A stretch of DNA of 64,000 bases from Glaciecola sp. XM2 (GTDB taxonomy: Bacteria; Pseudomonadota; Gammaproteobacteria; Enterobacterales; Alteromonadaceae), in contig NZ_JAHEOJ010000014.1 in NCBI RefSeq assembly GCF_018595715.1, positions 124,001-188,000 on the forward strand, written 5' to 3'. Positions 27,679 through 36,578 of this stretch are shown one piece after another (within the stretch, counting starts at the first letter, position 1; each line of letters begins with the position of its first letter). The notes beneath the pieces were generated by a model. The model made no database searches and was not told the origin of the DNA. It was given only the letters and a program-made list of their open reading frames with translations. The position numbers were made by a program, and so were the translations under genes.

Positions 27679-28586
27679 TAGGCTACCAGAGGGTCAACCT
27701 GTTTCAATAGAAACTCACTGAAGCTTGATGCTGTTTGGGTCACTAACTGACCTTTAAGACGGTGCTCACACACTGCGCTGAGTACAAACTGCACGTCTTC
27801 TGGCGTGACGAAGTTTCGACCATTAACGTACGCGGCGGCCTTGGAGGTGTTAAAAAGGGCTTTTGCAGCACGTGGCGATAGCGCGTTTGGAAATTCGCTG
27901 GACTCACGTGTCAAGTTTACTAAGTTGAGAATATAGTTGACTACCGACTCTGATACTTTCACGTCATCTACCGCGTTTTGCATCTGTTGCAAGGTATCAA
28001 TGTCAATGATGGTAGCTACATTCTTTGCTTCGTTATCATTCAACAGCATCGCCTTTTCTGACGCGTAGTCTGGGTAGCCTAACGACAATTGCATGTTAAA
28101 GCGGTCAAGTTGCGATTCTGGTAGGGGGTGTGTGCCCGACTGATGAAGCGGGTTTTGTGTGGCAATCACGAAAAACGGATAGGGAAGGTCGCGTGTGGTG
28201 CCGTCAGTGGTCACTTGACGCTCCGCCATTGCTTCAAGCAGTGCGCTTTGGGTTTTCGGGCTGGCGCGGTTAATTTCGTCGGCCAATACAACTTGGCTAA
28301 AGATTGGCCCAGGGTGAAAACTAAATTGCTGTGATGTTTGGTCATATATATTTATACCCAGCATGTCTGCAGGTAGCAAGTCTGAAGTAAATTGTACGCG
28401 GGAAAACTCTAAGCCAAACACTTGCGCAAACGACTGCGACAGAGTTGTTTTACCCATACCCGGCAGGTCTTCAAGTAATAAATGCCCACGCGCCAGTAAG
28501 CAAATAAGCGATAGCTCTATTTGCGTTTGCTTTCCCCGGATCACTTGGCTAATTTGTTCAATACAGTTCTTTATATCTGTTCGCAT
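27678..28586 (-). CDS. MoxR-family AAA+ ATPase
   Basis: I choose ATG 28586, giving 302 residues and an N-terminus (MRTDIKNCIEQISQVIRGK) like other MoxR proteins; a longer frame reaches 28688 but lacks a ribosome-binding site. Walker A is EDLPGMGKTTLS, Walker B VVLADEINRASPKTQSALLEAM, and sensor 1 FFVIATQNP. The C-terminal lid contains LSPRAAKAL and the GRNFVTPEDVQ motif. It probably acts as a chaperone-like ATPase for the DUF58/TgpA membrane partners encoded downstream. It is divergent from pgm. Confidence 0.92.
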   Translation of the reverse strand: MRTDIKNCIEQISQVIRGKQTQIELSLICLLARGHLLLEDLPGMGKTTLSQSFAQVFGLEFSRVQFTSDLLPADMLGINIYDQTSQQFSFHPGPIFSQVVLADEINRASPKTQSALLEAMAERQVTTDGTTRDLPYPFFVIATQNPLHQSGTHPLPESQLDRFNMQLSLGYPDYASEKAMLLNDNEAKNVATIIDIDTLQQMQNAVDDVKVSESVVNYILNLVNLTRESSEFPNALSPRAAKALFNTSKAAAYVNGRNFVTPEDVQFVLSAVCEHRLKGQLVTQTASSFSEFLLKQVDPLVA

Positions 28587-28763
28587 GGTAGTCGTCTTTC
28601 TCCAAGAACCTCCCATCATAATCATTTTACTGCTCGGTTCAATTATAGAATTAGATACGCGAGTATATTCATATCGGCCAAAATTCATTACACTTGGTGT
28701 ATCCCCATCTTTATTAAAACGGTTTGTGACTCGCTTTACAGACGGATATTACAAGGAGTAAAT

Positions 28764-30404
28764 ATGGCAAACCACTCTCAGGCGGGTAAGCTGCCACTGG
28801 CTTCACAGCTCATAAATGTGGCAAAGTTAACGGCAGATTATTATAGTCTGACGCCTGATGTAACCGTTCCTGAACAAGCGGTAACCTTTGGCACTTCTGG
28901 CCATCGCGGCTCTTCAAGTACGCTGTCGTTCAACGACGCGCATATCGCTGGTATATGCCAAGCATTGAGTGAGTACCGCAAAATTAACAACATAGATGGC
29001 CCACTGTTTATTGGCAAAGACACTCACGCGCTCTCTGAGCCAGCATTAATCACCGCCATCGAAGTGTTGATTGCTAATGATGTAGAGGTAGTGATACAAC
29101 AAAACAATGAATATACGCCAACCCCAGTCATTTCTCAGCGTATCGTCAGTTACAATCGTGGACGTAGTTCGGGTTTTGCAGATGGCGTTGTCATTACGCC
29201 TTCGCACAATCCGCCTAACGATGGTGGCTTTAAATATAATCAAACCCATGGCGGCCCTGCCGACGGCGCTGCAACAACATGGATTCAAGATAGGGCGAAT
29301 GCCATTATTAGGGCCGGCTCTAGTGAGGTTAAGCGGATCGGTATTGCCGCTGCAAGAGCAAGTGACAACCTGACTGAGGTAGATTTTGCCATTCATTATA
29401 TCGACTCTCTCAAAGACGTTTTGGATATGAAAGTCATTAGTGATGCGCAGTTAAAGCTAGGTACCGACCCTTTAGGCGGTTCAGGTTATGCGTATTGGGA
29501 CAGGATTGCACAGCAATATTCTCTAGACATTACTGTGGTGAATCCACAAATCGACCAACGATTTGCTTTCATGCATTGTGATAAAGACGGCAAAATTCGT
29601 ATGGACTGCTCATCAGCCTACGCCATGTCTGGTCTTATAAAACTTAAAAATGATTTTGATATTGCCTTTGGTAACGATCCAGATTTTGACCGTCACGGGA
29701 TTGTTTGTGCTTCGTCTGGCTTGATGAATCCTAATCATTATCTAGCGGTAGCAATAGATTATCTTTATCAGCATCGTCCTCAATGGCAGGCGCATTTGGC
29801 GATTGGCAAGACCTTGGTTTCAAGTAGCATGATTGACCGAGTCGCCAAAAAGCTCGGGCGCTCGCTTCTTGAAATGCCCGTAGGCTTTAAGTGGTTTGTG
29901 CAGGGGTTATGCGATCAACATATTGCCTTTGCCGGTGAAGAGTCTGCCGGTGGCATCTTTTTACAACGTGATGGACAAACGTGGGCGACAGATAAAGATG
30001 GGTTTATTATGAGCCTATTGGCTGCTGAAATTACAGCGGTAACGGGCAAAGATCCTGGGGCACATTATCAAGATTTGACCACTCGTTTTGGTGAACCCCT
30101 CTACACGCGTATTGACGTAGGCGCATCACTGGTACAAAAACAAGCGTTATCCAGTTTAGAGGTATCTTCTATTACGGCTACTGAAATGGCTGGGGAGAGT
30201 ATCACGAATGTGCAAACCCACGCTCCTGGAAATGGTGCTAGTATAGGCGGCGTGAAAGTCAGTACAGAAAATGGTTGGTTTGCTGCGCGCCCTTCAGGTA
30301 CCGAAAATGTATACAAAATATATGCAGAGAGCTTCACAGACAAGTCGCATCTAGACAAGATTATACAAGACGCCGAAGCCCTGGTAGATGAGGTTTTAAA
30401 ATAG
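28764..30404 (+). CDS. pgm: Phosphoglucomutase (alpha-D-glucose 1,6-bisphosphate type)
   Basis: The enzyme interconverts glucose 1-phosphate and glucose 6-phosphate. ATG 28764 is preceded by AAGGAG at five bases and gives 546 residues, the same as E. coli Pgm; the frame is open further upstream but that part overlaps moxR antisense and is not coding. FGTSGHRGSS at the N-terminus, the phosphoserine loop TPSHNPP (Ser147), the metal loop DPDFDRHGI, the sugar-binding loop GEESAGGIF and the phosphate-binding RPSGTENVYKIY are all present. A terminator follows. Confidence 0.97.
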   Translation: MANHSQAGKLPLASQLINVAKLTADYYSLTPDVTVPEQAVTFGTSGHRGSSSTLSFNDAHIAGICQALSEYRKINNIDGPLFIGKDTHALSEPALITAIEVLIANDVEVVIQQNNEYTPTPVISQRIVSYNRGRSSGFADGVVITPSHNPPNDGGFKYNQTHGGPADGAATTWIQDRANAIIRAGSSEVKRIGIAAARASDNLTEVDFAIHYIDSLKDVLDMKVISDAQLKLGTDPLGGSGYAYWDRIAQQYSLDITVVNPQIDQRFAFMHCDKDGKIRMDCSSAYAMSGLIKLKNDFDIAFGNDPDFDRHGIVCASSGLMNPNHYLAVAIDYLYQHRPQWQAHLAIGKTLVSSSMIDRVAKKLGRSLLEMPVGFKWFVQGLCDQHIAFAGEESAGGIFLQRDGQTWATDKDGFIMSLLAAEITAVTGKDPGAHYQDLTTRFGEPLYTRIDVGASLVQKQALSSLEVSSITATEMAGESITNVQTHAPGNGASIGGVKVSTENGWFAARPSGTENVYKIYAESFTDKSHLDKIIQDAEALVDEVLK

Positions 30405-30434
30405 GAACATTGTACGTTTTGAGCTAAACGAATA

Positions 30435-30460
30435 AAAAGTCAGCATTCGCTGGCTTTTTT
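30435..30460 (+). terminator. Intrinsic terminator after pgm
   Basis: The stem AAAAGTCAGC/GCTGGCTTTT (one G-U pair) with an ATTC loop ends in a T-run. Confidence 0.85.
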
Positions 30461-30574
30461 GTAGGTTTGGCATAAAGAATTCTGCTAATGCAACGATACA
30501 TAAAGTAGCGAACAGTTTGATCAAACAATAACGAGTTTGGTCAACATGGTAGTTTTAGGGCTCTTATCGACTTT

Positions 30575-31891
30575 ATGACATTAGAACAGCATCTGCATTT
30601 AAATCAGATCCCAAATCGGTATCATTTTATTGAAATCGTAGAGGAGATCTCCAGAAACGAGAAGCGTTTTAGCTTAATGCTAATGGACGTGATGCGTTTT
30701 TCAGATGTGTCTGCTGCTTTTGATCATAAGTCAGGCGATGAGGTGCTTTTAAAAATAGCCAATCATATTTGTAAAATATTTCCAGATGCCGCGGCCATAG
30801 GGCGCTTAAGCGGTGATATCTTTGGCATTGTTTATACCAATGCTACCACCGCAAACGACCTGCGCGATAAAAATGCACGCTTAATTTCTCATTTTAAAGC
30901 ACCACTGATGGTTAAAAATACAGCCTTCATCGCAGACTTTAATGTGGGGGCCGCTATTCGCAAGTCTTCCGATACTGACGCGAACACAGTGATATCACTT
31001 GCGGAAGCCGCGCTGAAAAAGTCTAAGTCAAATCGCCATGTAAATTTCACGCTTTTATCCGATGATAGCCAACAAGTGACGGGGAAGGGCTTAGCCTTAA
31101 AAGCAGATTTAACGAGAGCGTTAAATAACAACGAGTTGGAACTATATTTTCAACCAAAAGTAGACCTTAATACCTTCGAAATTATTGGTGGAGAGTGTTT
31201 ATTACGTTGGAATCACCCTCTAGACGGTGTGGTGTTTCCTAGCACACTTCTAAAAGCCGCTGAATCATACAATATGATGAACGAATTAGGATACTGGACC
31301 CTTGAAAGCGCATTCTCGGCGATGGCGAGTATGAGTGCCGAAGGTTTTGACGTTCCTGTGTCTGTTAATCTTTCTCCTACTCAGCTATACGATCCTCAGT
31401 TATTGACTACTGTGCGCACCTTGGTGCAGAAATATGATGTACAAGCATCGATGATTGAAATAGAGCTTACTGAAGATGTTGCATTGACCAATTCTCTGTT
31501 GGTGAAGCGGCAGTTAGATGAAATGCGTAAAATGGGTATTGCCATTTCTATGGACGATTTTGGTAAAGGATATTCCAACCTCAGCTTTATTCGAGACTTA
31601 GAGCTCTCGGCCATAAAGATTGATAAGGCCTTTGTGCTTGAACTTAGTGACTCACCGGTTAATAGCGCGATTGTGCAAGCTACAAAAATCATCTGCGATG
31701 CTAAAGGTTGTGAGACCTATGCCGAAGGCATCGAGAATATGGAGCAACTTAACTTGCTGCGCAATATGGGCATAACCAAAGGGCAAGGCTTTTTCTTTTC
31801 TCAAGCGGTGCCCTACAGTGAATTTATATCCTTGATGAACAGTCGCGAATTTGTGAAGCTGTTAGAGCCTAGCTCTCGAAATACCGGCTAG
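30575..31891 (+). CDS. Degenerate GGDEF plus EAL domain protein
   Basis: The 438-residue cytosolic protein has no sensor domain or TM segment. The GGDEF half (about 1-165) is degenerate: the signature reads RLSGDIFGI, so cyclase activity is unlikely. The EAL half (about 185-430) has ECLLRW instead of EALLRW but keeps the first Glu, the NLSP Asn, the ELTED Glu, the MDDFGKGYSN acidic pair, the KIDK Lys, AEGIEN and GQGFFFS. A functional c-di-GMP phosphodiesterase, perhaps with GTP-sensing by the GGDEF half, is the best reading. No strong SD lies before the ATG. Confidence 0.92.
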   Translation: MTLEQHLHLNQIPNRYHFIEIVEEISRNEKRFSLMLMDVMRFSDVSAAFDHKSGDEVLLKIANHICKIFPDAAAIGRLSGDIFGIVYTNATTANDLRDKNARLISHFKAPLMVKNTAFIADFNVGAAIRKSSDTDANTVISLAEAALKKSKSNRHVNFTLLSDDSQQVTGKGLALKADLTRALNNNELELYFQPKVDLNTFEIIGGECLLRWNHPLDGVVFPSTLLKAAESYNMMNELGYWTLESAFSAMASMSAEGFDVPVSVNLSPTQLYDPQLLTTVRTLVQKYDVQASMIEIELTEDVALTNSLLVKRQLDEMRKMGIAISMDDFGKGYSNLSFIRDLELSAIKIDKAFVLELSDSPVNSAIVQATKIICDAKGCETYAEGIENMEQLNLLRNMGITKGQGFFFSQAVPYSEFISLMNSREFVKLLEPSSRNTG

Positions 31892-31933
31892 GGATTGCTA
31901 TTATACCTGCACTGCAAAATTTAAGGATATTGC

Positions 31934-32935
31934 GTGCAAGCTTCGTTACAAAACTTTCTTCAATACAGCTTAGACCATCAATGTGACTGGTCACCTCAAA
32001 CATTTATCATTGACCAGCACACTCAAGTGGAGATGCCCATCTTTGGTGTGGTCATATTTACCCCCACCAATGTGTCAGAGCACCCAAAGCATGTCGTGTA
32101 TTCTAGTGGCGTGCATGGCAATGAAACTGCGCCCATTGAAATTTGCAATGAGCTAATACATGGCATAGGTTCAGGCGCTTTAAAAGTTGTCCATCGCGTG
32201 ATGTTTATCTTAGGCAACTTACCTGCGATTGCACAACAAACTCGCTTCATTGAAGACAATCTAAACCGCTTGTTTACGCCAGAGCTACAAGGCGAAGGCC
32301 TCGAGATAGATAGGGCTAAAGCGATCATGTTGGAAATGGCCCGTTTTTATGAAGGAGTGCAGGGTGAGCGTATTCATTATGACCTGCATACCGCTATTCG
32401 CGCGTCAAAAAACGAGAAATTTGCGGTCTATCCTTTTTTGCATGGCAAGCCTCATAAAAAGCATCAGTTACAATTTATGTCTGACTGCGGTGTAAACACA
32501 GTATTGTTGTCACAATCGGTCACCACAACCTTTAGCTACTATTCGTCGCGCTTTCATCAGGCAGACTCTTTTACGGTAGAGCTTGGTCAGGTGCGCCCAT
32601 TCGGCGAAAATGACATGCAAAAATTCGCGGCCGCAAAACAAATGTTACAAAACTTGATTACCCAAACTGAACTCGAGCTTACGCCTTATGCGCAATGCCC
32701 TTTAGAGCTGTTTACGGTTAATCAGGTGATCAACAAGCATCACAACGACTTTACGCTGCACTTTGCAGACGATTTGGCAAATTTCAGCGATTTTAAGAAA
32801 GGCGACTTGCTCGCCACTGAGTCTGGCAAGGAGTACAGGGCTCTACAGGACGCTGAGGCGATTGTGTTTCCCAATGCAAACGTTGCCATCGGCCAGCGCG
32901 CAATGTTGACGGTGGTGCCATATGAGCTCACCTGA
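31934..32935 (+). CDS. astE: AstE-type succinylglutamate desuccinylase/aspartoacylase family
   Basis: The 333-residue M14-like zinc amidohydrolase has metal ligands seen as His61 and Glu64 in SGVHGNETAP and His152 in YDLHTAIR. The catalytic Glu is probably Glu216 in TVELGQV. AstE hydrolyses N-succinylglutamate to succinate and glutamate in the AST arginine pathway. No other ast gene is nearby, so the substrate is inferred from family resemblance. The start is GTG 31934 with AAGGA seven bases upstream. The HIT gene overlaps by 14 bases. Confidence 0.83.
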   Translation: MQASLQNFLQYSLDHQCDWSPQTFIIDQHTQVEMPIFGVVIFTPTNVSEHPKHVVYSSGVHGNETAPIEICNELIHGIGSGALKVVHRVMFILGNLPAIAQQTRFIEDNLNRLFTPELQGEGLEIDRAKAIMLEMARFYEGVQGERIHYDLHTAIRASKNEKFAVYPFLHGKPHKKHQLQFMSDCGVNTVLLSQSVTTTFSYYSSRFHQADSFTVELGQVRPFGENDMQKFAAAKQMLQNLITQTELELTPYAQCPLELFTVNQVINKHHNDFTLHFADDLANFSDFKKGDLLATESGKEYRALQDAEAIVFPNANVAIGQRAMLTVVPYELT

Positions 32936-33359
32936 TCACGGTTTTGTGCTGCACCCGTGCTTAGAGGCAGACAGTGTTTTTGTTTGCCGCCTCGCATTAT
33001 GCCAAGTGCGCCTTAGTTTAGACGCAAATTATCCGTGGTTGTTGTTAATTCCTGAGCTTAGTAATCTCAAAGAGCTTCATCATATGTCACATAAGCAGCA
33101 ACAACTGCTTACAAAAGAAAGCCAAATCTTGGCGACGGCTATAGAAAATTGTTTTGAGCCTGATAAGCTAAACATTGCGAGTTTAGGTAACGTTGTACCG
33201 CAACTGCATGTGCATCACATCGCAAGGTATACCTCTGATTTGGCATGGCCAGCACCCGTTTGGGGACATAGTCCTGCAGGTGTATACAATGAGGAAGTGC
33301 TAGAAAAGCGTATTGAGCATATTAATCAACATATTTTAGAAACAAGGAAAGGCTTATGA
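32922..33359 (+). CDS. HIT-family protein
   Basis: The 145-residue histidine-triad superfamily protein has the active-site region QLHVHHIAR (94-102), where the first His of the canonical triad motif is Gln, a variant seen in the Ap4A-hydrolase-like subfamily. The following WPAPVWGH block is also typical of it. It probably hydrolyses nucleotide phosphoanhydrides or phosphoramidates in the cytosol. It overlaps astE by 14 bases and ybjQ by four (ATGA), so the three genes form an operon. Confidence 0.87.
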   Translation: MSSPDHGFVLHPCLEADSVFVCRLALCQVRLSLDANYPWLLLIPELSNLKELHHMSHKQQQLLTKESQILATAIENCFEPDKLNIASLGNVVPQLHVHHIARYTSDLAWPAPVWGHSPAGVYNEEVLEKRIEHINQHILETRKGL

Positions 33360-33676
33360 TCATTACTACTACAAATTCAATCGAAGGTAAGGCTATTACG
33401 CAATATTGCGGTGTGGTCATTGGCGAGGCGATTATGGGAGCAAATGTGTTTAAAGATTTGTTTGCGTCCATCAGAGACATTGTAGGGGGCCGTTCTGGCG
33501 CATATGAGGCGGAGCTTACCAAAGCGCGACAAATTGCATTTGAAGAAATCGAAAGAGAAGCACACATGCTCGGTGCAGATGCCGTTGTCGGGGTAGATTT
33601 AGATTATGAAGTAGTGGGTCAAAACGGCAGCATGTTGATGGTAAGCATCAGCGGAACGGCTGTAAAAATCGGTTAA
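33356..33676 (+). CDS. ybjQ: YbjQ family (UPF0145/DUF74)
   Basis: The 106-residue protein shows the complete YbjQ pattern: [76 protein letters not shown] and [11 protein letters not shown]. Family structures are homopentamers; the function is not established, though the Pfam name suggests heavy-metal binding. ATGA overlap with the HIT gene, SD AAGGA. Its end faces the DUF2897-like gene, with one base between the two stops. Confidence 0.93.
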   Translation: MIITTTNSIEGKAITQYCGVVIGEAIMGANVFKDLFASIRDIVGGRSGAYEAELTKARQIAFEEIEREAHMLGADAVVGVDLDYEVVGQNGSMLMVSISGTAVKIG

Positions 33677-33677
33677 G

Positions 33678-33836
33678 CTACCATTTATCTTCGTCTTCTT
33701 TATCATAGTCTGAGTCGGGGCGTTTTTTAAAGTCTTTGGGAATATCAAAGCGCGTTGTGTATTTAAGCAACATGATATTCCCAACAATTACGCCAAATAC
33801 CAGCGCTATAATAATAATGATCCACATTGTGCTCAT
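33678..33836 (-). CDS. 52-residue membrane microprotein, DUF2897-like
   Basis: Reading the minus strand from ATG 33836 to TAG 33680-33678 gives a 52-residue protein. It has one TM helix (about 5-24, MWIIIIIALVFGVIVGNIMLLKY) and a charged cytosolic tail (FDIPKDFKKRPDSDYDKEDEDKW). The layout, with GN-MLLK after the helix and a short hydrophilic tail, resembles the DUF2897 family of gammaproteobacteria, recalled rather than searched. Its start overlaps the stop of the M15 peptidase as ATGA, strong evidence for translation. Role unknown. Confidence 0.75.
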   Translation of the reverse strand: MSTMWIIIIIALVFGVIVGNIMLLKYTTRFDIPKDFKKRPDSDYDKEDEDKW

Positions 33837-34513
33837 GCTTTGACTCCTTCGTTATAGGTATAACGCCTAATTAACTCTGGTAAGCAAGATAGCACGCTTT
33901 GTTTACCAAGCATCTCACTTTTTGCAAGCTGCTCGGCAAGGGTATCTGCGCTAAAGTGGGATTGGATTTGCTGCGCTATCGCCCTATGGCTAAGGTGCCA
34001 AGGCTCGCGGGCCACGCCGCCAGTGTAATGATGATAGGGCAGGTAAAAGCCATACGAGTCACAATGTGTATGCACCCAGCGCGCGAGCTCAGCGCAAGGC
34101 CCCTCATTTTCATATTCTTGAGGAATAAGCTCAAATACATGACCTAGCTTCTCGACATTGCGTTTGTCATAAAAGTCAAAGTCTGTACCCCAATGATGCC
34201 GACTGGCACCTGGCAGGGCTGACCACGTTAAAATAGCGTGTATTTTCTCTTCATCAGCTAAGGTATTTGCATCGAGGATTTCCCCATCAATGGTGTATAG
34301 GGCAAGCTCACCTCGCCATTTCCTATTCCAAATCGAAAGCTGTTTATCAAAACTGCGAAAGCTACTACAAATCTGTAAGTCTAGACCTTCGATAGCCGCA
34401 TCGGCCTGCATTTGGCAAAATGCGTCCTTTACCTCGCCGTGGAGGCTATGATGTTCATTTACCGCGACAATGTGTGAAGAATCAATCCCCATGATTTGCA
34501 GGCTGCTGATCAT
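33833..34513 (-). CDS. M15-family D-alanyl-D-alanine carboxypeptidase-like protein
   Basis: The product is 226 residues from ATG 34513, which overlaps the dapE stop as ATGA; a longer in-frame start at 34582 would lie inside dapE. The zinc motif [10 protein letters not shown] (104-113, ligands His106 and Asp113) and the second motif EPWHLS (His173) match M15B/VanY-like D,D-carboxypeptidases. No signal peptide is visible, which is odd for a peptidoglycan enzyme and suggests a cytosolic substrate such as recycled muropeptides, or an atypical export route. Placement behind dapE fits cell-wall and diaminopimelate metabolism. Confidence 0.87.
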   Translation of the reverse strand: MISSLQIMGIDSSHIVAVNEHHSLHGEVKDAFCQMQADAAIEGLDLQICSSFRSFDKQLSIWNRKWRGELALYTIDGEILDANTLADEEKIHAILTWSALPGASRHHWGTDFDFYDKRNVEKLGHVFELIPQEYENEGPCAELARWVHTHCDSYGFYLPYHHYTGGVAREPWHLSHRAIAQQIQSHFSADTLAEQLAKSEMLGKQSVLSCLPELIRRYTYNEGVKA

Positions 34514-35637
34514 GTCAAAACGCCTTTTAGAACGCGGTAATACACTTCTACGAGATGCTTCAAATTTTCTGCACTGACACACTCGTTGATTTGATGAATG
34601 GTACTATTTTCGGGCCCAAGCTCTACTACTTGTGCACCGGTAGGAGCGATAAAACGACCGTCTGAGGTGCCACCGGCTGTCGATAGTTCCGTTGAGAAGC
34701 CCATGTATTGTTCGATTGCATTGACGCAAGCATCTACTAAGGTGCCAGATTCAGTGATAAAGGCTTGCCCGTTCACAATCCAGTTGAGATCAAAATCTAA
34801 CCCGTGTTTATCTAAAATAGCAATCACCCGCGCTTGTAGTTGTGTGTGGGTGACTTCAGTTGAAAATCTAAAATTAAAATTTGCATGTAGCTCGCCTGGC
34901 ACCACATTGGTTGCACCTGTGCCAGCATTGAGATTCGATACCTGAAAACTGGTTGGTGGAAAAAACGCGTTGCCATTATCCCATTTGGTGTGTGCTAGTT
35001 CATCGAGCGCTTTGGCAAACGCATGTATGGGGTTGTGAACTAGATGAGGATAGGCCACATGACCTTGCTTGCCTTTAATAGTGAGTTCGCCCGTCAGAGA
35101 CCCTCGGCGACCATTCTTGATAATGTCACCGGTAACTTTAGTGCTAGAAGGCTCGCCTACAATACAGTAATCAATTTTCTCTTGTCGTGCTTCAAGCGTG
35201 TCAATGACGCGTGTAGTGCCATTAATGAAGGGGCCTTCTTCATCACTAGTAATTAAATAAGCGATAGAGCCTTTGTGATCCGGAAAGTCTTGTACAAAAC
35301 GTTCGGTTGCCACCAGCATGGCAGCCAAACTGCCTTTCATGTCTGCCGTTCCGCGGCCATACAAAAAACCATTTTGTTCTACGCACTCAAACGGGGGATG
35401 CGTCCATTTATCCACAGGTCCAGTTGGCACAACATCAGTATGCCCAGCGAAGCAAAACACAGGGCCGTCAGTGCCGCGACGCGACCATAAATTAGTGGTA
35501 TCTTCAAATACCATCGTCTCGCCAATAAAGCCAAGTTCCCCCAATATGCCTTGCATTACATGCTGACAACCTTCGTCTTTTGGGGTGACAGAAGGGCGGC
35601 GTACTAAATTTTTGGTGAGCGCAATGACGTCATGCAA
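34510..35637 (-). CDS. dapE: Succinyl-diaminopimelate desuccinylase
   Basis: The enzyme hydrolyses N-succinyl-LL-diaminopimelate to LL-DAP and succinate in lysine and peptidoglycan biosynthesis. TTG 35637 gives 375 residues, as in E. coli, with the N-terminus [23 protein letters not shown]; the frame is open upstream but overlaps yffB. Binuclear zinc ligands are visible: His66 and Asp68 in AGHTDVV, Asp99 in GRGTADMKG, and Glu133-Glu134 in TSDEEGP. The late [10 protein letters not shown] and HQINE blocks are present. The start overlaps the yffB stop by eight bases, and the stop overlaps the M15 gene. Confidence 0.95.
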   Translation of the reverse strand: MHDVIALTKNLVRRPSVTPKDEGCQHVMQGILGELGFIGETMVFEDTTNLWSRRGTDGPVFCFAGHTDVVPTGPVDKWTHPPFECVEQNGFLYGRGTADMKGSLAAMLVATERFVQDFPDHKGSIAYLITSDEEGPFINGTTRVIDTLEARQEKIDYCIVGEPSSTKVTGDIIKNGRRGSLTGELTIKGKQGHVAYPHLVHNPIHAFAKALDELAHTKWDNGNAFFPPTSFQVSNLNAGTGATNVVPGELHANFNFRFSTEVTHTQLQARVIAILDKHGLDFDLNWIVNGQAFITESGTLVDACVNAIEQYMGFSTELSTAGGTSDGRFIAPTGAQVVELGPENSTIHQINECVSAENLKHLVEVYYRVLKGVLT

Positions 35638-35980
35638 GATTAAATATCTCCGCGTAATCATCGGCTTTAAAGCCGATATGTGAGCCGCCTTGGTGTACAA
35701 GGATTGGACGCTTAATCATTGAGGGGTTGTCTATTAGCAGAGGCACTGCGCTGTCTTGCGTCATACTTTCCTTTTGTTCATCGGTCAGTTTGCGAAAGGT
35801 TGTGCCACGTTTATTGACCACCGTATCTACGCCGTGTTGTTTGATCATATCCTCGAGAAAGGCGGCGTCTACGGACGATTTTTTGTAATCGTGAAACTGA
35901 TATTCAATTTGATGTTGCTCTAACCATTTTTTAGCTTTTTTGATGGTGTCGCAGTTACTGATGCCGTACATCGTTATCAT
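35630..35980 (-). CDS. yffB: ArsC/Spx-family protein YffB
   Basis: The product is 116 residues from ATG 35980, chosen because [21 protein letters not shown] aligns with the E. coli YffB N-terminus and GAGAG lies upstream; a TTG six codons earlier is less likely. It has a thioredoxin-like fold with a single N-terminal Cys10, [10 protein letters not shown] and IKRPILVHQ. The YffB/ArsC subfamily may use glutathione but is not a proven arsenate reductase. It sits just ahead of dapE, the same neighbour pair as in E. coli. Confidence 0.93.
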   Translation of the reverse strand: MITMYGISNCDTIKKAKKWLEQHQIEYQFHDYKKSSVDAAFLEDMIKQHGVDTVVNKRGTTFRKLTDEQKESMTQDSAVPLLIDNPSMIKRPILVHQGGSHIGFKADDYAEIFNLA

Positions 35981-35990
35981 TGTGTTGCTC

Positions 35991-36374
35991 TCATTCAATT
36001 ATTTTATAACCGGCTTTAATAAGCGCGGAGATTGCGCCTTGAAGCTTTTCTTGTTTGACCATGAAGTAGTCGGTTTCGAAGGTGGATACCACAAATATAC
36101 TGATTTTTGCCTTTGCGAGTACCCCCCCAATCTCTGCCATAATACCCACCATGCTCAGATTTAGTGGGCCTAGCACCTCTAATACTCGCCAGTCACGGTC
36201 ACTTTCAGGTGCCTCAATATCTAGACTTTGCGGCACTACGAGCGATAATTCATCATGGGTTTTGCCAATGAAGTAGACATCGCAAGTGAGCACTGCTTGA
36301 GGAATACTATTTTCTGGCTCTAAGCTATGGATTGCGAAAGTGTCAGCTAACACTTGTAGAGTTTGTTTGGGCAC
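35991..36374 (-). CDS. ACT-domain protein
   Basis: The product is 127 residues from GTG 36374, preceded by AAGGAAA at about eight bases. Two ACT-like halves are visible: the N-terminal part (FAIHSLEPENSIPQAVLTCDVYFIGKTHDELSLVVPQ) and the C-terminal part (WRVLEVLGPLNLSMVGIMAEIGGVLAKAKISIFVVSTFETDYFMVKQE), as in the ACT_7/CASTOR-like family. Such proteins bind amino acids; placement at the head of a dapE operon suggests lysine or another amino acid as ligand, which is inference. The yffB start follows after ten bases. Confidence 0.85.
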   Translation of the reverse strand: MPKQTLQVLADTFAIHSLEPENSIPQAVLTCDVYFIGKTHDELSLVVPQSLDIEAPESDRDWRVLEVLGPLNLSMVGIMAEIGGVLAKAKISIFVVSTFETDYFMVKQEKLQGAISALIKAGYKIIE

Positions 36375-36395
36375 GCGACGTTTCCTTAAGATTAG

Positions 36396-36420
36396 CTTAT
36401 CCACTGTTTCTGTGGATAAG
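36396..36420. promoter_or_regulatory. Head-to-head DnaA-box-like pair in the ACT-gene leader
   Basis: TTATCCACT (36397-36405, plus strand) and TTATCCACA (36419-36411, minus strand; a perfect DnaA box) form a 9-bp inverted repeat with a seven-base loop. It lies 22-46 bases upstream of the ACT-gene start, so it may be a DnaA target, another operator or an RNA hairpin in the leader. Confidence 0.45.
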
Positions 36421-36502
36421 TATGTGCAGTACACAGGTATTACTGATTAAGGTAATGAAAACTATAGCAAAAAGATTACGCTCATAATACACACAAGTGA
36501 GC

Positions 36503-36525
36503 TTATTGTGCATAATACACAATAA
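36503..36525. promoter_or_regulatory. Operator-like palindrome upstream of the patatin gene
   Basis: TTATTGTG-N7-CACAATAA is a perfect 8-bp inverted repeat 54 bases before the patatin ATG, inside a very AT-rich promoter region shared with the ACT operon. The cognate regulator is unknown. Confidence 0.45.
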
Positions 36526-36578
36526 TTATTTCACATTGATAACGCAAATACGGATAATCAAATTAAAAAGGATGTGCA

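Noticed and set aside
28521-28763. N-terminal extension of pgm by 81 codons
   Set aside because: The extension is antisense to the moxR start; the ATG at 28764 has a proper SD and gives the E. coli Pgm length.
33599-33787. 62-residue minus-strand frame opposite ybjQ
   Set aside because: It overlaps both ybjQ and the better-supported DUF2897-like gene in another frame.
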